Shown: positions 7,985-15,523, numbered from the stretch's first letter. The stretch is DNA of 17,671 nucleotides from an uncultured Ignavibacteria bacterium (GCA_903911805.1 CAIWET010000535.1:1-17671); one strand, 5' to 3'. The notes: generated from the letters alone by a model not told the origin. Numbers and translations: made by a program.

Positions 7985-8581
7985 TTATTTATACGAACCC
8001 AGAGGAAGTATTGTTTTGCCATACATTTCATTCAGGATTTCTGCGAATGCAGTATAAATTGCTGATGCGCCACAGAGAATTCCTTCATAACCCGCAAATC
8101 TGCCAATTGCTTCGCTACCTGAAAAATCTATAATTGCCAATAACGAAAACAGGATAACTAATAGACCAAATACAACTGAAAGCGCTTTAGTTGTTTTGAA
8201 TGTTCCAATGAACATACCAAGCGACATAATCGCCCACAATGTTAAAAACCAACCCATCGCATAAGGAGATGAAGCAGCAGCCAATCCTGTTTTGGGTAGA
8301 ATTATAATAGTACATAAACTAATCCAAAACAAACCATAAGATGTAAAAGCTATAGTTCCAAAAGTATTATTCTTTTTCCATTCCATTAACCCTACAAAAA
8401 GTTGACCCAATCCACCATAAAAAAGTCCCATTGCTAATATCATTGCATCCATTGGGAAAAATCCAGCATTATGCAAATTGAGCAATACAGTAGTCATTCC
8501 AAAGCCTAGCAATCCAAGTGGAGCAGGATTACCAGTTACATTTTTCACAATAATTTGTTCTTCAATTCCATTTAAAATCAT
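7985..8581 (-). CDS. satP: Acetate uptake transporter, SatP/YaaH (GPR1/FUN34) family
   Basis: This is a 198-residue inner-membrane protein with about six hydrophobic helices. The family signature NPAPLGLLGFG is at 18-28, and FGTIAFTSYGLFW at 74-86 matches the second conserved region of SatP-type channels. Family members move acetate and succinate, driven by the proton gradient or by diffusion. Length matches E. coli SatP (about 188 residues). The gene stands alone: 140 bases separate it from the downstream methyltransferase gene, and a terminator for the upstream ribD transcript lies about 115 bases before it, so it should have its own promoter. The neighbours give no metabolic clue such as acetyl-CoA synthetase. 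The symbol is assigned by family, and substrate range is inferred. Confidence 0.92.
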   Translation of the reverse strand: MILNGIEEQIIVKNVTGNPAPLGLLGFGMTTVLLNLHNAGFFPMDAMILAMGLFYGGLGQLFVGLMEWKKNNTFGTIAFTSYGLFWISLCTIIILPKTGLAAASSPYAMGWFLTLWAIMSLGMFIGTFKTTKALSVVFGLLVILFSLLAIIDFSGSEAIGRFAGYEGILCGASAIYTAFAEILNEMYGKTILPLGSYK

Positions 8582-8618
8582 TTTAATACAGTTTATTTGT
8601 ATTATAAAATATCGTTAC

Positions 8619-8626
8619 CAAAATTA
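8619..8626 (-). promoter_or_regulatory. Possible Bacteroidota-type -7 element upstream of satP
   Basis: Read on the - strand this is TAATTTTG, an exact match to the TAnnTTTG -7 consensus known from Bacteroidota, about 38 bases before the satP start and after the ribD terminator. No good -33 TTTG is found at the expected 19-base spacing, and such words are common in AT-rich DNA, so support is weak. Confidence 0.28.
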
Positions 8627-8697
8627 CGAAAATAAATTAACAAAATCTACAGAAATAAATTGGTGAAATTAAACATTAATGATGTTGAAATAAAAAA

Positions 8698-8725
8698 AGC
8701 TATTCAAAAATTACTTTGAATAGCT
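8698..8725 (-). terminator. Intrinsic terminator after ribD
   Basis: An 11-base perfect inverted repeat (AGCTATTCAAA at 8698-8708 and TTTGAATAGCT at 8715-8725) encloses a 6-base loop. On the - strand the stem is followed by a run of seven T (8691-8697), the layout of a rho-independent terminator. It starts 33 bases after the ribD stop and points the same way, so it ends the DUF1573-HAD-lipoprotein-ribD transcript. There is no T-run on the + side, so it acts in one direction only. Confidence 0.85.
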
Positions 8726-8758
8726 AAGTATAAAAAATCGAGTATAAATGCTAAATCT

Positions 8759-9853
8759 TTAAGATTTTACAGCGATATAATGTAAATCCTCGCCACTTTT
8801 AGAAACAGCTTTTGCTTTAAATCTTGGTGCTTCACCAAGTGAAAGAAGATTTACTGCACCAAAAGCATTAATGCCTCCACCAATAATAATTGGAGCAATA
8901 AATACGTGAAGCTCATCAACCAATCCCTGATTCAGGAAAGAAGAGAAAATAGATGCGCCACCTTCAACCATTAACGATGAGACTACAAATTTTTTAGCTA
9001 GTACGTCAAGTGCTTGAACCAAATCAATTTTTCCAGATGTATCAGTATCTATGGGTATAATGCTAATACCAGCAACAGTAAGTGTGTCTGCTTTTCTTGA
9101 ATTAGCAACAGAAGGTTTGCAAATTACAAAAGTATTATTTCTTAAAGCATCTTTAAAAGTATTAATTCCCAGAGGTAAAGATAAATTAGTATCTAAAATA
9201 ATTCTTTTGGGGCTTCTGCCTGGAACTTCTCTAACATTTAATTGAGGATTATCAACTGAAGCAGTTCTTTTGCCAATCAAAACAGCATCATTTTCAGCCC
9301 TTAAAGCGTGAACTCTTTTGCGGCTTTGTTCGCCAGTGATCCATTTTGATTCCCCTTTAGATGTTGCAATAGCACCATTAATAGATTGACCAACTTTTAA
9401 CGTAACATAAGGTAAACCAGTAAGGATATATTTAAAAAAATGTCTATTTATCCAATTACATTCATCTTCTCTAACTCCAGTAACGACTTCAATGCCATTA
9501 GAAATGAGCTTATTAATGCCAGTTCCAGCGACTAAAGGGTTTGGATCGAAAGAACCTATAACAACTTTAGCGAATTTTTTTTCAATTATTGCATCAACAC
9601 AAGGAGGAGTTTTACCTTGATGAGAACAAGGTTCCAAGTTAATTACAATCGTTGAACCTTCTAGGTCAACATTTTTCGCATTTCTGATAGCATTGATTTC
9701 AGCGTGTGGTCCGCCAAATTCTTTATGATAACCTTCAGCAACAATTAAGTCATTTTTAACAATAACAGCCCCTACTCTTGGATTTGGGTTGACTTTTCCA
9801 GTACCTTTTAAAGCGAGCCTTAAAGCTCTTTTCATTAATTCGTCGTTAGTCAT
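8759..9853 (-). CDS. ribD: Bifunctional riboflavin biosynthesis deaminase/reductase
   Basis: From the ATG at 9853 this is a 364-residue protein performing two successive riboflavin steps: deamination of the pyrimidine made from GTP, then NADPH-dependent reduction of the ribose side chain. Residues 1-140 are the zinc deaminase: H50 and E52 in GGPHAEINAI, and C76 and C85 in EPCSHQGKTPPC. Residues about 146-364 are the reductase, with TLKVGQSINGAIATSKGESKWITG, the RAENDAVLIGKRTASVDNPQL segment and the VEGGA loop of the DHFR-like fold. Length and layout match E. coli RibD (367). An in-frame TTG at 9865 would overlap the upstream lipoprotein gene; the ATG 8 bases past that gene's stop is the better start. 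It is the last gene of a four-gene run and is followed by a clear terminator. No other rib genes are in the window. Confidence 0.96.
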   Translation of the reverse strand: MTNDELMKRALRLALKGTGKVNPNPRVGAVIVKNDLIVAEGYHKEFGGPHAEINAIRNAKNVDLEGSTIVINLEPCSHQGKTPPCVDAIIEKKFAKVVIGSFDPNPLVAGTGINKLISNGIEVVTGVREDECNWINRHFFKYILTGLPYVTLKVGQSINGAIATSKGESKWITGEQSRKRVHALRAENDAVLIGKRTASVDNPQLNVREVPGRSPKRIILDTNLSLPLGINTFKDALRNNTFVICKPSVANSRKADTLTVAGISIIPIDTDTSGKIDLVQALDVLAKKFVVSSLMVEGGASIFSSFLNQGLVDELHVFIAPIIIGGGINAFGAVNLLSLGEAPRFKAKAVSKSGEDLHYIAVKS

Positions 9854-9861
9854 AAATAAAA

Positions 9862-10599
9862 TCAATCAATAATTATTATCGTTTTTTCAATGTATGGGGT
9901 TGGCTTAGAGGGAATCACCAAATTAACATTATATTTACCCTTGCCAACCTTTTTCCCGTCATTATCCAGATAATTCCATACACATTCTCTGGTGAAGGAT
10001 TCTCCAATATTCATTGGAGCTATTTTGCTAATGACTTGCAAATAATCTTTGCCTAATGCAGAATTATAAATAACTCTGCCTTTTTCGTTATTGACGATGA
10101 GTATGAAATTATTTGAATTTGGAAGATATTCATCATTTATTTCTTTAATTCTTAAAGAACTCATTTTGAATTTTACTTCCTTTTCACCTTTATCTACTTT
10201 TACATCATTCAATAATACAAAATTGTATTTTTCTTTTGTAATATTAACTATATCAATTAATTTTTTTTCAATTTTTCCGGCATTTTGGGATAAAATCAAT
10301 TTTATTTCATCGAAATTAGTAATTTTTGTAATTTTTACAGTATAAATATGTTGGAAACCGGATTTGTTGAGAGTATTGAAACTAGCAAGCTCTTTGCCAT
10401 TTTGTATCAATTTCCCATCAATTTCAATTTTATTTGGTAGCGCTTTGTCTGGGTATTTTGTAACAAATTTTTCATAGTCTAATAGAATTACATCATTATC
10501 GGTACCTTGTAAATAATAAATATCGAGTAAATCTTCAACTTTATCTTTACAAGAAATCAATGAAACCATCAGAAAAAGAATAATCAATAATTTTTTCAT
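9862..10599 (-). CDS. Lipoprotein with a C-terminal BsuPI-like domain
   Basis: This is a 245-residue putative lipoprotein. The N-terminus (MKKLLIILFLMVSLISC) is a lipoprotein signal peptide with lipobox LISC, so C17 would be lipidated and the protein anchored to a membrane facing the periplasm. Residues about 30-155 are a beta-rich region that I do not recognise. Residues about 163-235 fit the pattern of the BsuPI (intracellular proteinase inhibitor-like) beta-sandwich: F-I-L-I-V-N-N-E-K-G-x-V-I-Y-N-S, then a Gly-Glu before a strand ending in W208, then D-x-D-G-K-K-V-G-K-G-K-Y-N-V. The domain call is from pattern memory only; such domains occur in many non-inhibitor extracytoplasmic proteins, so no inhibitor function is claimed. 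The gene begins 2 bases after the HAD phosphatase stop and ends 8 bases before ribD, indicating co-transcription. Confidence 0.75.
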   Translation of the reverse strand: MKKLLIILFLMVSLISCKDKVEDLLDIYYLQGTDNDVILLDYEKFVTKYPDKALPNKIEIDGKLIQNGKELASFNTLNKSGFQHIYTVKITKITNFDEIKLILSQNAGKIEKKLIDIVNITKEKYNFVLLNDVKVDKGEKEVKFKMSSLRIKEINDEYLPNSNNFILIVNNEKGRVIYNSALGKDYLQVISKIAPMNIGESFTRECVWNYLDNDGKKVGKGKYNVNLVIPSKPTPYIEKTIIIID

Positions 10600-10601
10600 A
10601 A

Positions 10602-11123
10602 CTAACCCAAATAAATAGATAATTGGTCAAAATTGAGATAATAATAATCAGGTTTTATATTTGTAATTTTACTATTACCAATTAATATTGTTTTTAAACC
10701 AGCATTTTGACCTGCAATTATATCGCTTTTGGTGTCACCAATCATATAAGATTTTGATGGATCTATATTCCATTTCCCAATAGCTTCCAAGAGCATACCA
10801 GGATTAGGTTTTCGTCTAAAAGAATTTGTTTCTTTTAAATCAGAGCAATAATTAATGTCATCAAAAGTATAACCTGTTTTTTCTAAAAATGATTCCTGCA
10901 TATAGTTATTGATTTTTGCTAAATCATTATCAGACATAATTTTTTTGCCGATTCCTTGTTGATTAGTAACAATTATTGCTAAAAATCCCTGTTCTTTGAT
11001 TTTTTTAAAAAATCCGAGAACATCTGGAATTATATGGAACTCTTCCACACATTTGACATATTCATCAACAATACGGAAGTTAATAATTCCATCTCTATCA
11101 AAAAAAACTGCTTTTTTATTCAT
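10602..11123 (-). CDS. HAD-IIIA family phosphatase (GmhB/HisB-N-like)
   Basis: This is a 173-residue HAD-superfamily hydrolase of the class that includes D,D-heptose 1,7-bisphosphate phosphatase and the histidinol-phosphatase domain. Visible motifs are the nucleophile and acid pair D9/D11 in FFDRDG, motif II T53 in IVTNQQGIGK, motif III K105 in RRKPNPGM, and motif IV D130/D134 in MIGDTKSDI. All catalytic residues are present, so activity on a small phosphorylated metabolite is likely. GmhB and HisB-N normally carry a zinc loop with several Cys/His before the RKP motif; here only C93 remains in that region (YCSDLKETNSF), so the metal loop is absent and the substrate may differ. No heptose or LPS genes are adjacent. 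It lies 12 bases after the DUF1573 gene and 2 before the lipoprotein gene, in the same direction. Confidence 0.87.
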   Translation of the reverse strand: MNKKAVFFDRDGIINFRIVDEYVKCVEEFHIIPDVLGFFKKIKEQGFLAIIVTNQQGIGKKIMSDNDLAKINNYMQESFLEKTGYTFDDINYCSDLKETNSFRRKPNPGMLLEAIGKWNIDPSKSYMIGDTKSDIIAGQNAGLKTILIGNSKITNIKPDYYYLNFDQLSIYLG

Positions 11124-11135
11124 AACAAATTCGAA

Positions 11136-11810
11136 TCAATATACAATTCCGTAAACTGGAAATTCAATTCTTGGATTATTTGGCTCAGTAGTCTTAAAAA
11201 ATACCTTGCCATTAAAAGCACCAGGTCCATCAGGAGTATATTTAACTTCTAAAGTATATGAGGTATTAGGTGGAATAAAATCGTCATTTTTTATGTTGAT
11301 TTTTAATTCAGGAGGAGTTACCTCTATCTGTTTAAAATATACTTTCTCATCTGTCGAATTTTTAATAATAACCTTGCCGGTATTTTCTGTACCCATAACC
11401 ATTGTTCCCATTTTGATACCTTTTTGTGGGAAAAATGAAATTGGGAAGATTACTTCCATCCTAAGCCAAATAACTTTCAAAGAATCAATTAGATCATTTG
11501 AACGTATATCAATATTTTTTGCAAATTTTCCGCCATTTCCAGGTAACTTCATTGTAACGTCCATTATCGAGAAGCCATTTGGCTCAATAACAGTTTTGGG
11601 TAATGGTGCAGTAGTACAGCCACATCCAGGTTTTACAGAAGTTATTCTTAATGTATCATTGCCAATATTTAATATTTTAATTTTAGTCTTCAGTGGCTCT
11701 TCTTGGTCTTTAATAGTACCCCAATCCACTACATCACCACCTTCTATCATTATCTTAGGTTGTGAGAGCAAACCTAAAGAAAAAAGGCAAATTAAGAAAA
11801 TATATTTCAT
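11136..11810 (-). CDS. DUF1573-domain exported protein
   Basis: This is a 224-residue protein with an N-terminal signal sequence (about 1-17, MKYIFLICLFSLGLLSQ). Residues about 24-110 match the DUF1573 pattern: WGTIKD, then LNIGNDTLRITSVKPGCGCTTAPLP with the typical CGCT at 63-66, followed by beta strands. DUF1573 is an immunoglobulin-like (ASH-type) fold common in exported proteins of Bacteroidota and Planctomycetes, with no established biochemical role. Residues about 115-224 look like a second Ig-like domain (G-K-V-I-I-K-N-S, Y-T-L-E-V-K-Y-T-P-D, G-K-V-F-F-K-T-T). A surface or periplasmic structural role is likely, but this is inference. It is the first gene of the run leading to ribD, and the upstream 66 bases are very AT-rich with no certain promoter. 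Confidence 0.88.
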   Translation of the reverse strand: MKYIFLICLFSLGLLSQPKIMIEGGDVVDWGTIKDQEEPLKTKIKILNIGNDTLRITSVKPGCGCTTAPLPKTVIEPNGFSIMDVTMKLPGNGGKFAKNIDIRSNDLIDSLKVIWLRMEVIFPISFFPQKGIKMGTMVMGTENTGKVIIKNSTDEKVYFKQIEVTPPELKINIKNDDFIPPNTSYTLEVKYTPDGPGAFNGKVFFKTTEPNNPRIEFPVYGIVY

Positions 11811-11876
11811 AAGAAACTTAAATTATAGTTTAACATACAAATAATAACTCTAAAACAAAGTTATAGTTTCAAAATA

Positions 11877-12674
11877 TTATTTCTTCCATCTCATCCAAGG
11901 TGTTGAATGCATGTCTGATGATTCTGCTGAATTATCATAAAGTCCAACTTCTAATCCTTCGAGCCAATTCAAGAATTTACCAACATTTTCACCTTCAAAT
12001 ATTGAGCCGTGCTGAGGGCAGATCATTTTTGGATTAATTGCTCTAGCTCTTGCAACCCAAGCATTCAATGCTTTTTTGGAAGGCATCCATCTTTTATGGA
12101 ATAATTCCATATATTTAATATGGTCTTGGAAGTTATCTACAAATAATCCTGCTTCAGCATTTGGAAGTAAAGCAGCTCCAATATCTCCACTGAATAAAAT
12201 ATCAGCTTTGGGGTCATATACAGAAAAGTTTCCTGATGAATGACAATAATGAGCAGGAACAAAATACAAACTTGAGCGACTGTCGCCAATTGGCACTTCC
12301 ATTCCTTCGTCAGGAATAGAAACAAACTCTAAATGAGTACCCATACTAAAGTGAGCTAAAAAAGGTCCCCATAACCAAGAGCAATAAGATTTCAAATTTT
12401 TACTTAAATCAACCCATAATGACAATGATGAAGCAATATCAGGGTCCTGATGACTAGCAAGAATGCCTCTAATACTGCCAGTATCAATATATTTTGTAAC
12501 TTCAGTTAATACTTGTGGAAATATTTCAATTCCACCTGGATCGAGTAAGAAGCCCTGCCCTTTACTTATAATTAAATATTGATTTGTATCAATAACATCT
12601 TCATTTTTTTGAGGATCTCTACCAAATACAACCCATTTGTGGTCGTTTGAATCAAAAAGTACTTTACTTTTCAT
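11877..12674 (-). CDS. Metallo-beta-lactamase-fold diiron protein (ODP/flavodiiron-like)
   Basis: This 265-residue protein has the metallo-beta-lactamase fold and resembles the diiron half of flavodiiron proteins, known alone as oxygen-binding diiron proteins (ODP). The opening (TNQYLIISKGQGFLLDPGG) matches that group. Candidate metal ligands are H75, D77 and D79 in SHQDPDI, H145 (or H142) in AHYCHSSG, D164 in FSGDIG and H222 in PQHGSIF. The flavodiiron motif is H-x-E-x-D-H; here Glu is replaced by Asp and the final His by Ile80, while the spacing of the later ligands is kept. There is no flavodoxin domain, so it cannot by itself be a standard NO/O2 reductase; oxygen sensing or a partner-dependent reaction is more likely. 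Hydrolytic MBL activity is less likely because the H-x-H-x-D-H motif is missing. It is divergent from the TerC gene and 66 bases upstream of the DUF1573 gene. Confidence 0.85.
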   Translation of the reverse strand: MKSKVLFDSNDHKWVVFGRDPQKNEDVIDTNQYLIISKGQGFLLDPGGIEIFPQVLTEVTKYIDTGSIRGILASHQDPDIASSLSLWVDLSKNLKSYCSWLWGPFLAHFSMGTHLEFVSIPDEGMEVPIGDSRSSLYFVPAHYCHSSGNFSVYDPKADILFSGDIGAALLPNAEAGLFVDNFQDHIKYMELFHKRWMPSKKALNAWVARARAINPKMICPQHGSIFEGENVGKFLNWLEGLEVGLYDNSAESSDMHSTPWMRWKK

Positions 12675-12688
12675 TTTTTTTTCTTAAT

Positions 12689-12718
12689 TTTGTTTAACTC
12701 TAATGTAACTTAGATTGA
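12689..12718 (+). promoter_or_regulatory. Possible promoter for the TerC-family gene
   Basis: In the 71-base divergent region, TTTG at 12689-12692 is followed after 18 bases by TAGATTGA at 12711-12718. This resembles the Bacteroidota pattern TTTG-N19-TAnnTTTG but lacks one T in the -7 element. The TerC-family start is 27 bases downstream. The region is very AT-rich, so chance matches are likely. Confidence 0.3.
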
Positions 12719-12745
12719 ATTTTTTGAAAAATATTTTAAAAAAAG

Positions 12746-13456
12746 ATGGAAAATTTATTTAGTATCGAAAGTTTTTTGGCATTACTCACATTAACACTAA
12801 TGGAAATAGTTTTGGGGATTGATAATATAATTTTTATTTCAATAGTTGTTAATAAGCTTCCAAAAGCTGACCAAGCGAAAACAAGGTTTATTGGTCTAAG
12901 TGGAGCCTTGATTTTAAGGGTATTAATGCTCTTAGGGATATCTTGGATAATCAGCCTAAAAGAGCCGATAATTAGTATTGGTTCAAATCACTTTAGCGTT
13001 AGAGATTTAATCCTTTTGGGTGGTGGTTTATTCTTGCTTTTCAAAAGCGTTATGGAAATTCATAATAAAATGAATCAAGAAGAAAAAGAATTAAGGTCTA
13101 AAAAAAATACATTTTGGTCAATAGTAATTCAGATAATATTATTAGATGTAATTTTTTCTTTTGATTCAATTCTGACCGCGGTTGGTTTAGTGGAAAATGT
13201 CATTCTTATGATTACAGCAGTTGTAATTTCAATGATAATTATGATGTTCTTTTCTGGTCCAGTAAGCAATACAATGAACAAATATCCAACATTGCAAGTA
13301 TTAGCACTATCATTTTTAATTTTAATTGGTATGATGTTAGGTTTGGAATCAATTCATATTGAAATTCCAAAAGGATATATTTATTTTGCTGTATTTTTCT
13401 CATTAACAGTTGAATTTGTAAATATTAAAATCAGTGAAAAGAGAAAAAAAAGATAA
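12746..13456 (+). CDS. TerC-family integral membrane protein
   Basis: This 236-residue inner-membrane protein has about seven hydrophobic helices. The family hallmarks are two internally similar segments with acidic residues inside membrane helices: LMEIVLGIDNIIFISI (about 18-33, E20 and D26) and LLDVIFSFDSILTAVG (about 132-147, in the second half of the protein). TerC/YkoY/Alx proteins are linked to manganese or other metal export and to tellurite tolerance. Length fits the short TerC/YkoY type without CBS domains. The ATG at 12746 gives a normal N-terminus starting just before helix 1. The gene is divergent from the diiron-protein gene and convergent with the terminase gene, with only 5 bases between stop codons. 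No riboswitch such as yybP-ykoY is recognisable in its short leader. Ion specificity cannot be read from sequence. Confidence 0.92.
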   Translation: MENLFSIESFLALLTLTLMEIVLGIDNIIFISIVVNKLPKADQAKTRFIGLSGALILRVLMLLGISWIISLKEPIISIGSNHFSVRDLILLGGGLFLLFKSVMEIHNKMNQEEKELRSKKNTFWSIVIQIILLDVIFSFDSILTAVGLVENVILMITAVVISMIIMMFFSGPVSNTMNKYPTLQVLALSFLILIGMMLGLESIHIEIPKGYIYFAVFFSLTVEFVNIKISEKRKKR

Positions 13457-13461
13457 TGCAA

Positions 13462-14928
13462 TCATTCTATTCCATATTTTTGTAGATAATTTTGCTTTTT
13501 TCTTCCAATTGGGAATAAATGAGAAATCGGCTTAATCATTTGCAAAATGTATGAGAAAGCATCTACCTGATCGTCGTGTTCAGCATTTGGGAAATTGAGT
13601 AGTTCTCGCTCAAATTCATCAAGCCAATTGGCTTTTTGATTAAAAAATACCTTTCCTTCTTTCAAATGATGAACCATAGGCAAAGCTCGTTGGAGTTTGT
13701 CTTTATCGGGTATAAGCGAAACAACAGGGAACCCTTTTGCCTTGGCATTTTCAATTAATGAAATCTGATATTGCACTTTTTCAATACCAATACTCGATGG
13801 CTCCCACTTTTGATAAATGCTTTCTATTAATGGAAGGTGATTTTCTGCAGAAAATCGCTCTCTAATAACATCAAGTATTAAGATATCTCGCTCTGGAGTT
13901 AAACCAAATATGACAATTACAGTATAATCTGCTCTTTGATTTAACGAACTTGCCAAATCCATCGTAGCAAATTTGCTAAGAAATTCTTTTGATATATGTT
14001 TTTTATATCCTTCTTCCAATTTCAAAATATATGAATCACTTTCTTGAGTAAAATATCTGAAATGTTCGCGTTTAAAAATATTACCAGTTGCAGGAGCTGG
14101 TTGCTGCTGATAAAGTGCCGAGAACCAAAAGTCCCCAATTTGATGCTTTATCTCAGCTAATTTTTCTGTATTAAATCTAAATTCCCAAAGCGGAGTTCCA
14201 GGCAATCTTTTCATTTGATCGTTTCCTAAAGCGATTGCTGGCAAATTGAGCCAAATCCATTTATTTCCATTTAAATTATTTAAAACATCAATATCGAATG
14301 GCAATGAAAAATTCTTGATTAAAATTCCTGCCAAATCTTCTTCGTGCCAGCGAGTCATCATCAAGATAATTAGGCCATCTGGTTCAATTCTTGTGAATGC
14401 CGTTGATTGGAACCAACGATATAAATTTTCCCTGGTTTTTTGGCTCATTGCCTCTTTGTCGTTTTTTACTGGATCATCAATAATTAATACATCAGCACCT
14501 CTACCAGTGATTGAGCCACCAGCTCCGACGCAATACATCCCACTTTTGCTTCCTAATATTTTAAAATTTCCTTTTGATTTTATGTTTTTCGAAATTCTGA
14601 TTTTAGAATAATATTGCGAAAAATTTTCTAGCAAGGATTTTACTCCCGCACCCCAATGAGAAGCAAAACCAGCATTATAACTTGCCAGCATTATTCTTTT
14701 ATTTTTAAAATTACTAAGCAAAAATGCTGGAAAATATTTTGAAATAAATTCGGATTTACCGTGACGAGGAGGAAGATTGACAATGAGTTTATTAATCTTT
14801 TTTTCGATTGATTTCTTAAGGATTTTCTCTATAATAAAAAAGTGAGTCGCTGGTTTCCAATCTCCCATACTCGATATATAGGCAAACCAGGTAGGCGATA
14901 TTTTTGTAAATATATTTATTAAAATCAT
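13462..14928 (-). CDS. Phage-type terminase large subunit, solitary
   Basis: From the ATG at 14928 this is a 488-residue protein with the two domains of phage DNA-packaging terminases. The ATPase domain has an atypical Walker A, PPRHGKSE at 53-60 (K58), Walker B VLIIDD at 147-152, and the coupling motif MMTRWHEEDLAG at 190-201. The RNase H-like nuclease domain keeps its acidic residues: D324 in TMDLASS, E383 in IGIEKVQ, and D453/D456 in HDDQVDAF. Nothing is truncated, and length fits full TerL proteins. In phages this protein cuts concatemeric DNA and pumps it into capsids. Here no small terminase, portal, protease, capsid, tail or integrase gene is seen within about 13 kb on one side or 2.7 kb on the other, so its role in this place is unclear. 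An in-frame TTG at 14943 and ATG at 14868 are alternative starts. By eye its base composition does not differ from the neighbours. Confidence 0.92.
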   Translation of the reverse strand: MILINIFTKISPTWFAYISSMGDWKPATHFFIIEKILKKSIEKKINKLIVNLPPRHGKSEFISKYFPAFLLSNFKNKRIMLASYNAGFASHWGAGVKSLLENFSQYYSKIRISKNIKSKGNFKILGSKSGMYCVGAGGSITGRGADVLIIDDPVKNDKEAMSQKTRENLYRWFQSTAFTRIEPDGLIILMMTRWHEEDLAGILIKNFSLPFDIDVLNNLNGNKWIWLNLPAIALGNDQMKRLPGTPLWEFRFNTEKLAEIKHQIGDFWFSALYQQQPAPATGNIFKREHFRYFTQESDSYILKLEEGYKKHISKEFLSKFATMDLASSLNQRADYTVIVIFGLTPERDILILDVIRERFSAENHLPLIESIYQKWEPSSIGIEKVQYQISLIENAKAKGFPVVSLIPDKDKLQRALPMVHHLKEGKVFFNQKANWLDEFERELLNFPNAEHDDQVDAFSYILQMIKPISHLFPIGRKKQNYLQKYGIE

Positions 14929-15034
14929 AATAAAATAATACAAAAATAATAAATATGAGAGTTATCACTTAATTAAGCAAATTTAAACGAAATTAATTCA
15001 ATTTCTTTTTTCGCTTTAAAATCAAAACTTAAAT

Positions 15035-15511
15035 TTAATCTCTTAAACTTTTGAATGCTTGTTCTTTTTGAGTTCTAGTAGATAAGATGAATTCAGAAAT
15101 TTCGAGAGGTAATTGATCATTTTGCCATTCTCTTTCAATTTCGATTGATTGCCCGGCAAATTTAAAAGCTTTTAAGGAATAGATTGCCCCGCCTAATAAA
15201 TGGTCTGCCATATGAGCAGTTGCTACAGCGTGACCACAAGCTCTGGCAATAGCAATTTCGATTGGATTTGATAATTCTCGGGCTAATGAATGACATTCCA
15301 CAGATGCTTTTCTTGCGTCCCCAACCGATGAAAGTCCTTGTGTCCAATTTCTTCCAATAGTAAGTGCGTTTATTAATCTGAAATCAATTTTATCGCTAAT
15401 TAGAGTAAAGGAATGTTCTGCACACAAACAAGACCAAAGCATCATTTGAAAATGGTGTTCTTTGGTGAGTGTTCCTCCTCTGTGTTGAGCTATGAAATTT
15501 GGATTACGCAT
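15035..15511 (-). CDS. Imm-5-like putative immunity protein
   Basis: This is a 158-residue, probably cytoplasmic, all-helical protein with no signal peptide. It matches the family I know as putative immunity protein/Imm-5-like, recognisable from the N-terminal RGGTLTKEHH, the WTQG and VGDAR elements, the ARACGHAVATAHMADHLLGGA stretch (about 88-108) rich in His, and the end EREWQNDQLP. The conserved histidines (H19, H20 and those in the GHAVATAHMADH segment) could bind metal, but this is speculation. The family was linked to polymorphic toxin immunity by gene context, and experimental evidence is thin. No toxin gene is adjacent. The start has a good AGGAAA site about 8 bases upstream, overlapping the kinase stop region. 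It starts 12 bases after the kinase gene, so the two are probably co-transcribed. The identification rests on motif memory, not a search. Confidence 0.72.
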   Translation of the reverse strand: MRNPNFIAQHRGGTLTKEHHFQMMLWSCLCAEHSFTLISDKIDFRLINALTIGRNWTQGLSSVGDARKASVECHSLARELSNPIEIAIARACGHAVATAHMADHLLGGAIYSLKAFKFAGQSIEIEREWQNDQLPLEISEFILSTRTQKEQAFKSLRD

Positions 15512-15523
15512 TTATTCTATTTC

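Noticed and set aside
11206..11844. Long + strand open frame of 212 codons opposite the DUF1573 gene
   Set aside because: It is the antisense shadow of a gene with clear signal peptide and DUF1573 motifs; its own translation shows no family pattern.
11811..11876. Promoter for the DUF1573-ribD run
   Set aside because: TTTG words are present, but none pair at the expected 19-base spacing with a TAnnTTTG element, so no site is annotated.
14246..14611. + strand open frame of 121 codons within the terminase gene
   Set aside because: It overlaps the conserved ATPase domain coding sequence on the other strand and has no ribosome site or recognisable motif.
14929..15034. 106-base gap between the immunity-like and terminase genes, checked for a terminator or attachment site
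   Set aside because: Only AT-rich near-repeats (AAATTTAA and TTAAATTT about 45 bases apart) and a TTAATTAA palindrome are visible; no GC-bearing stem with T-run and no repeat long enough for an attachment site.
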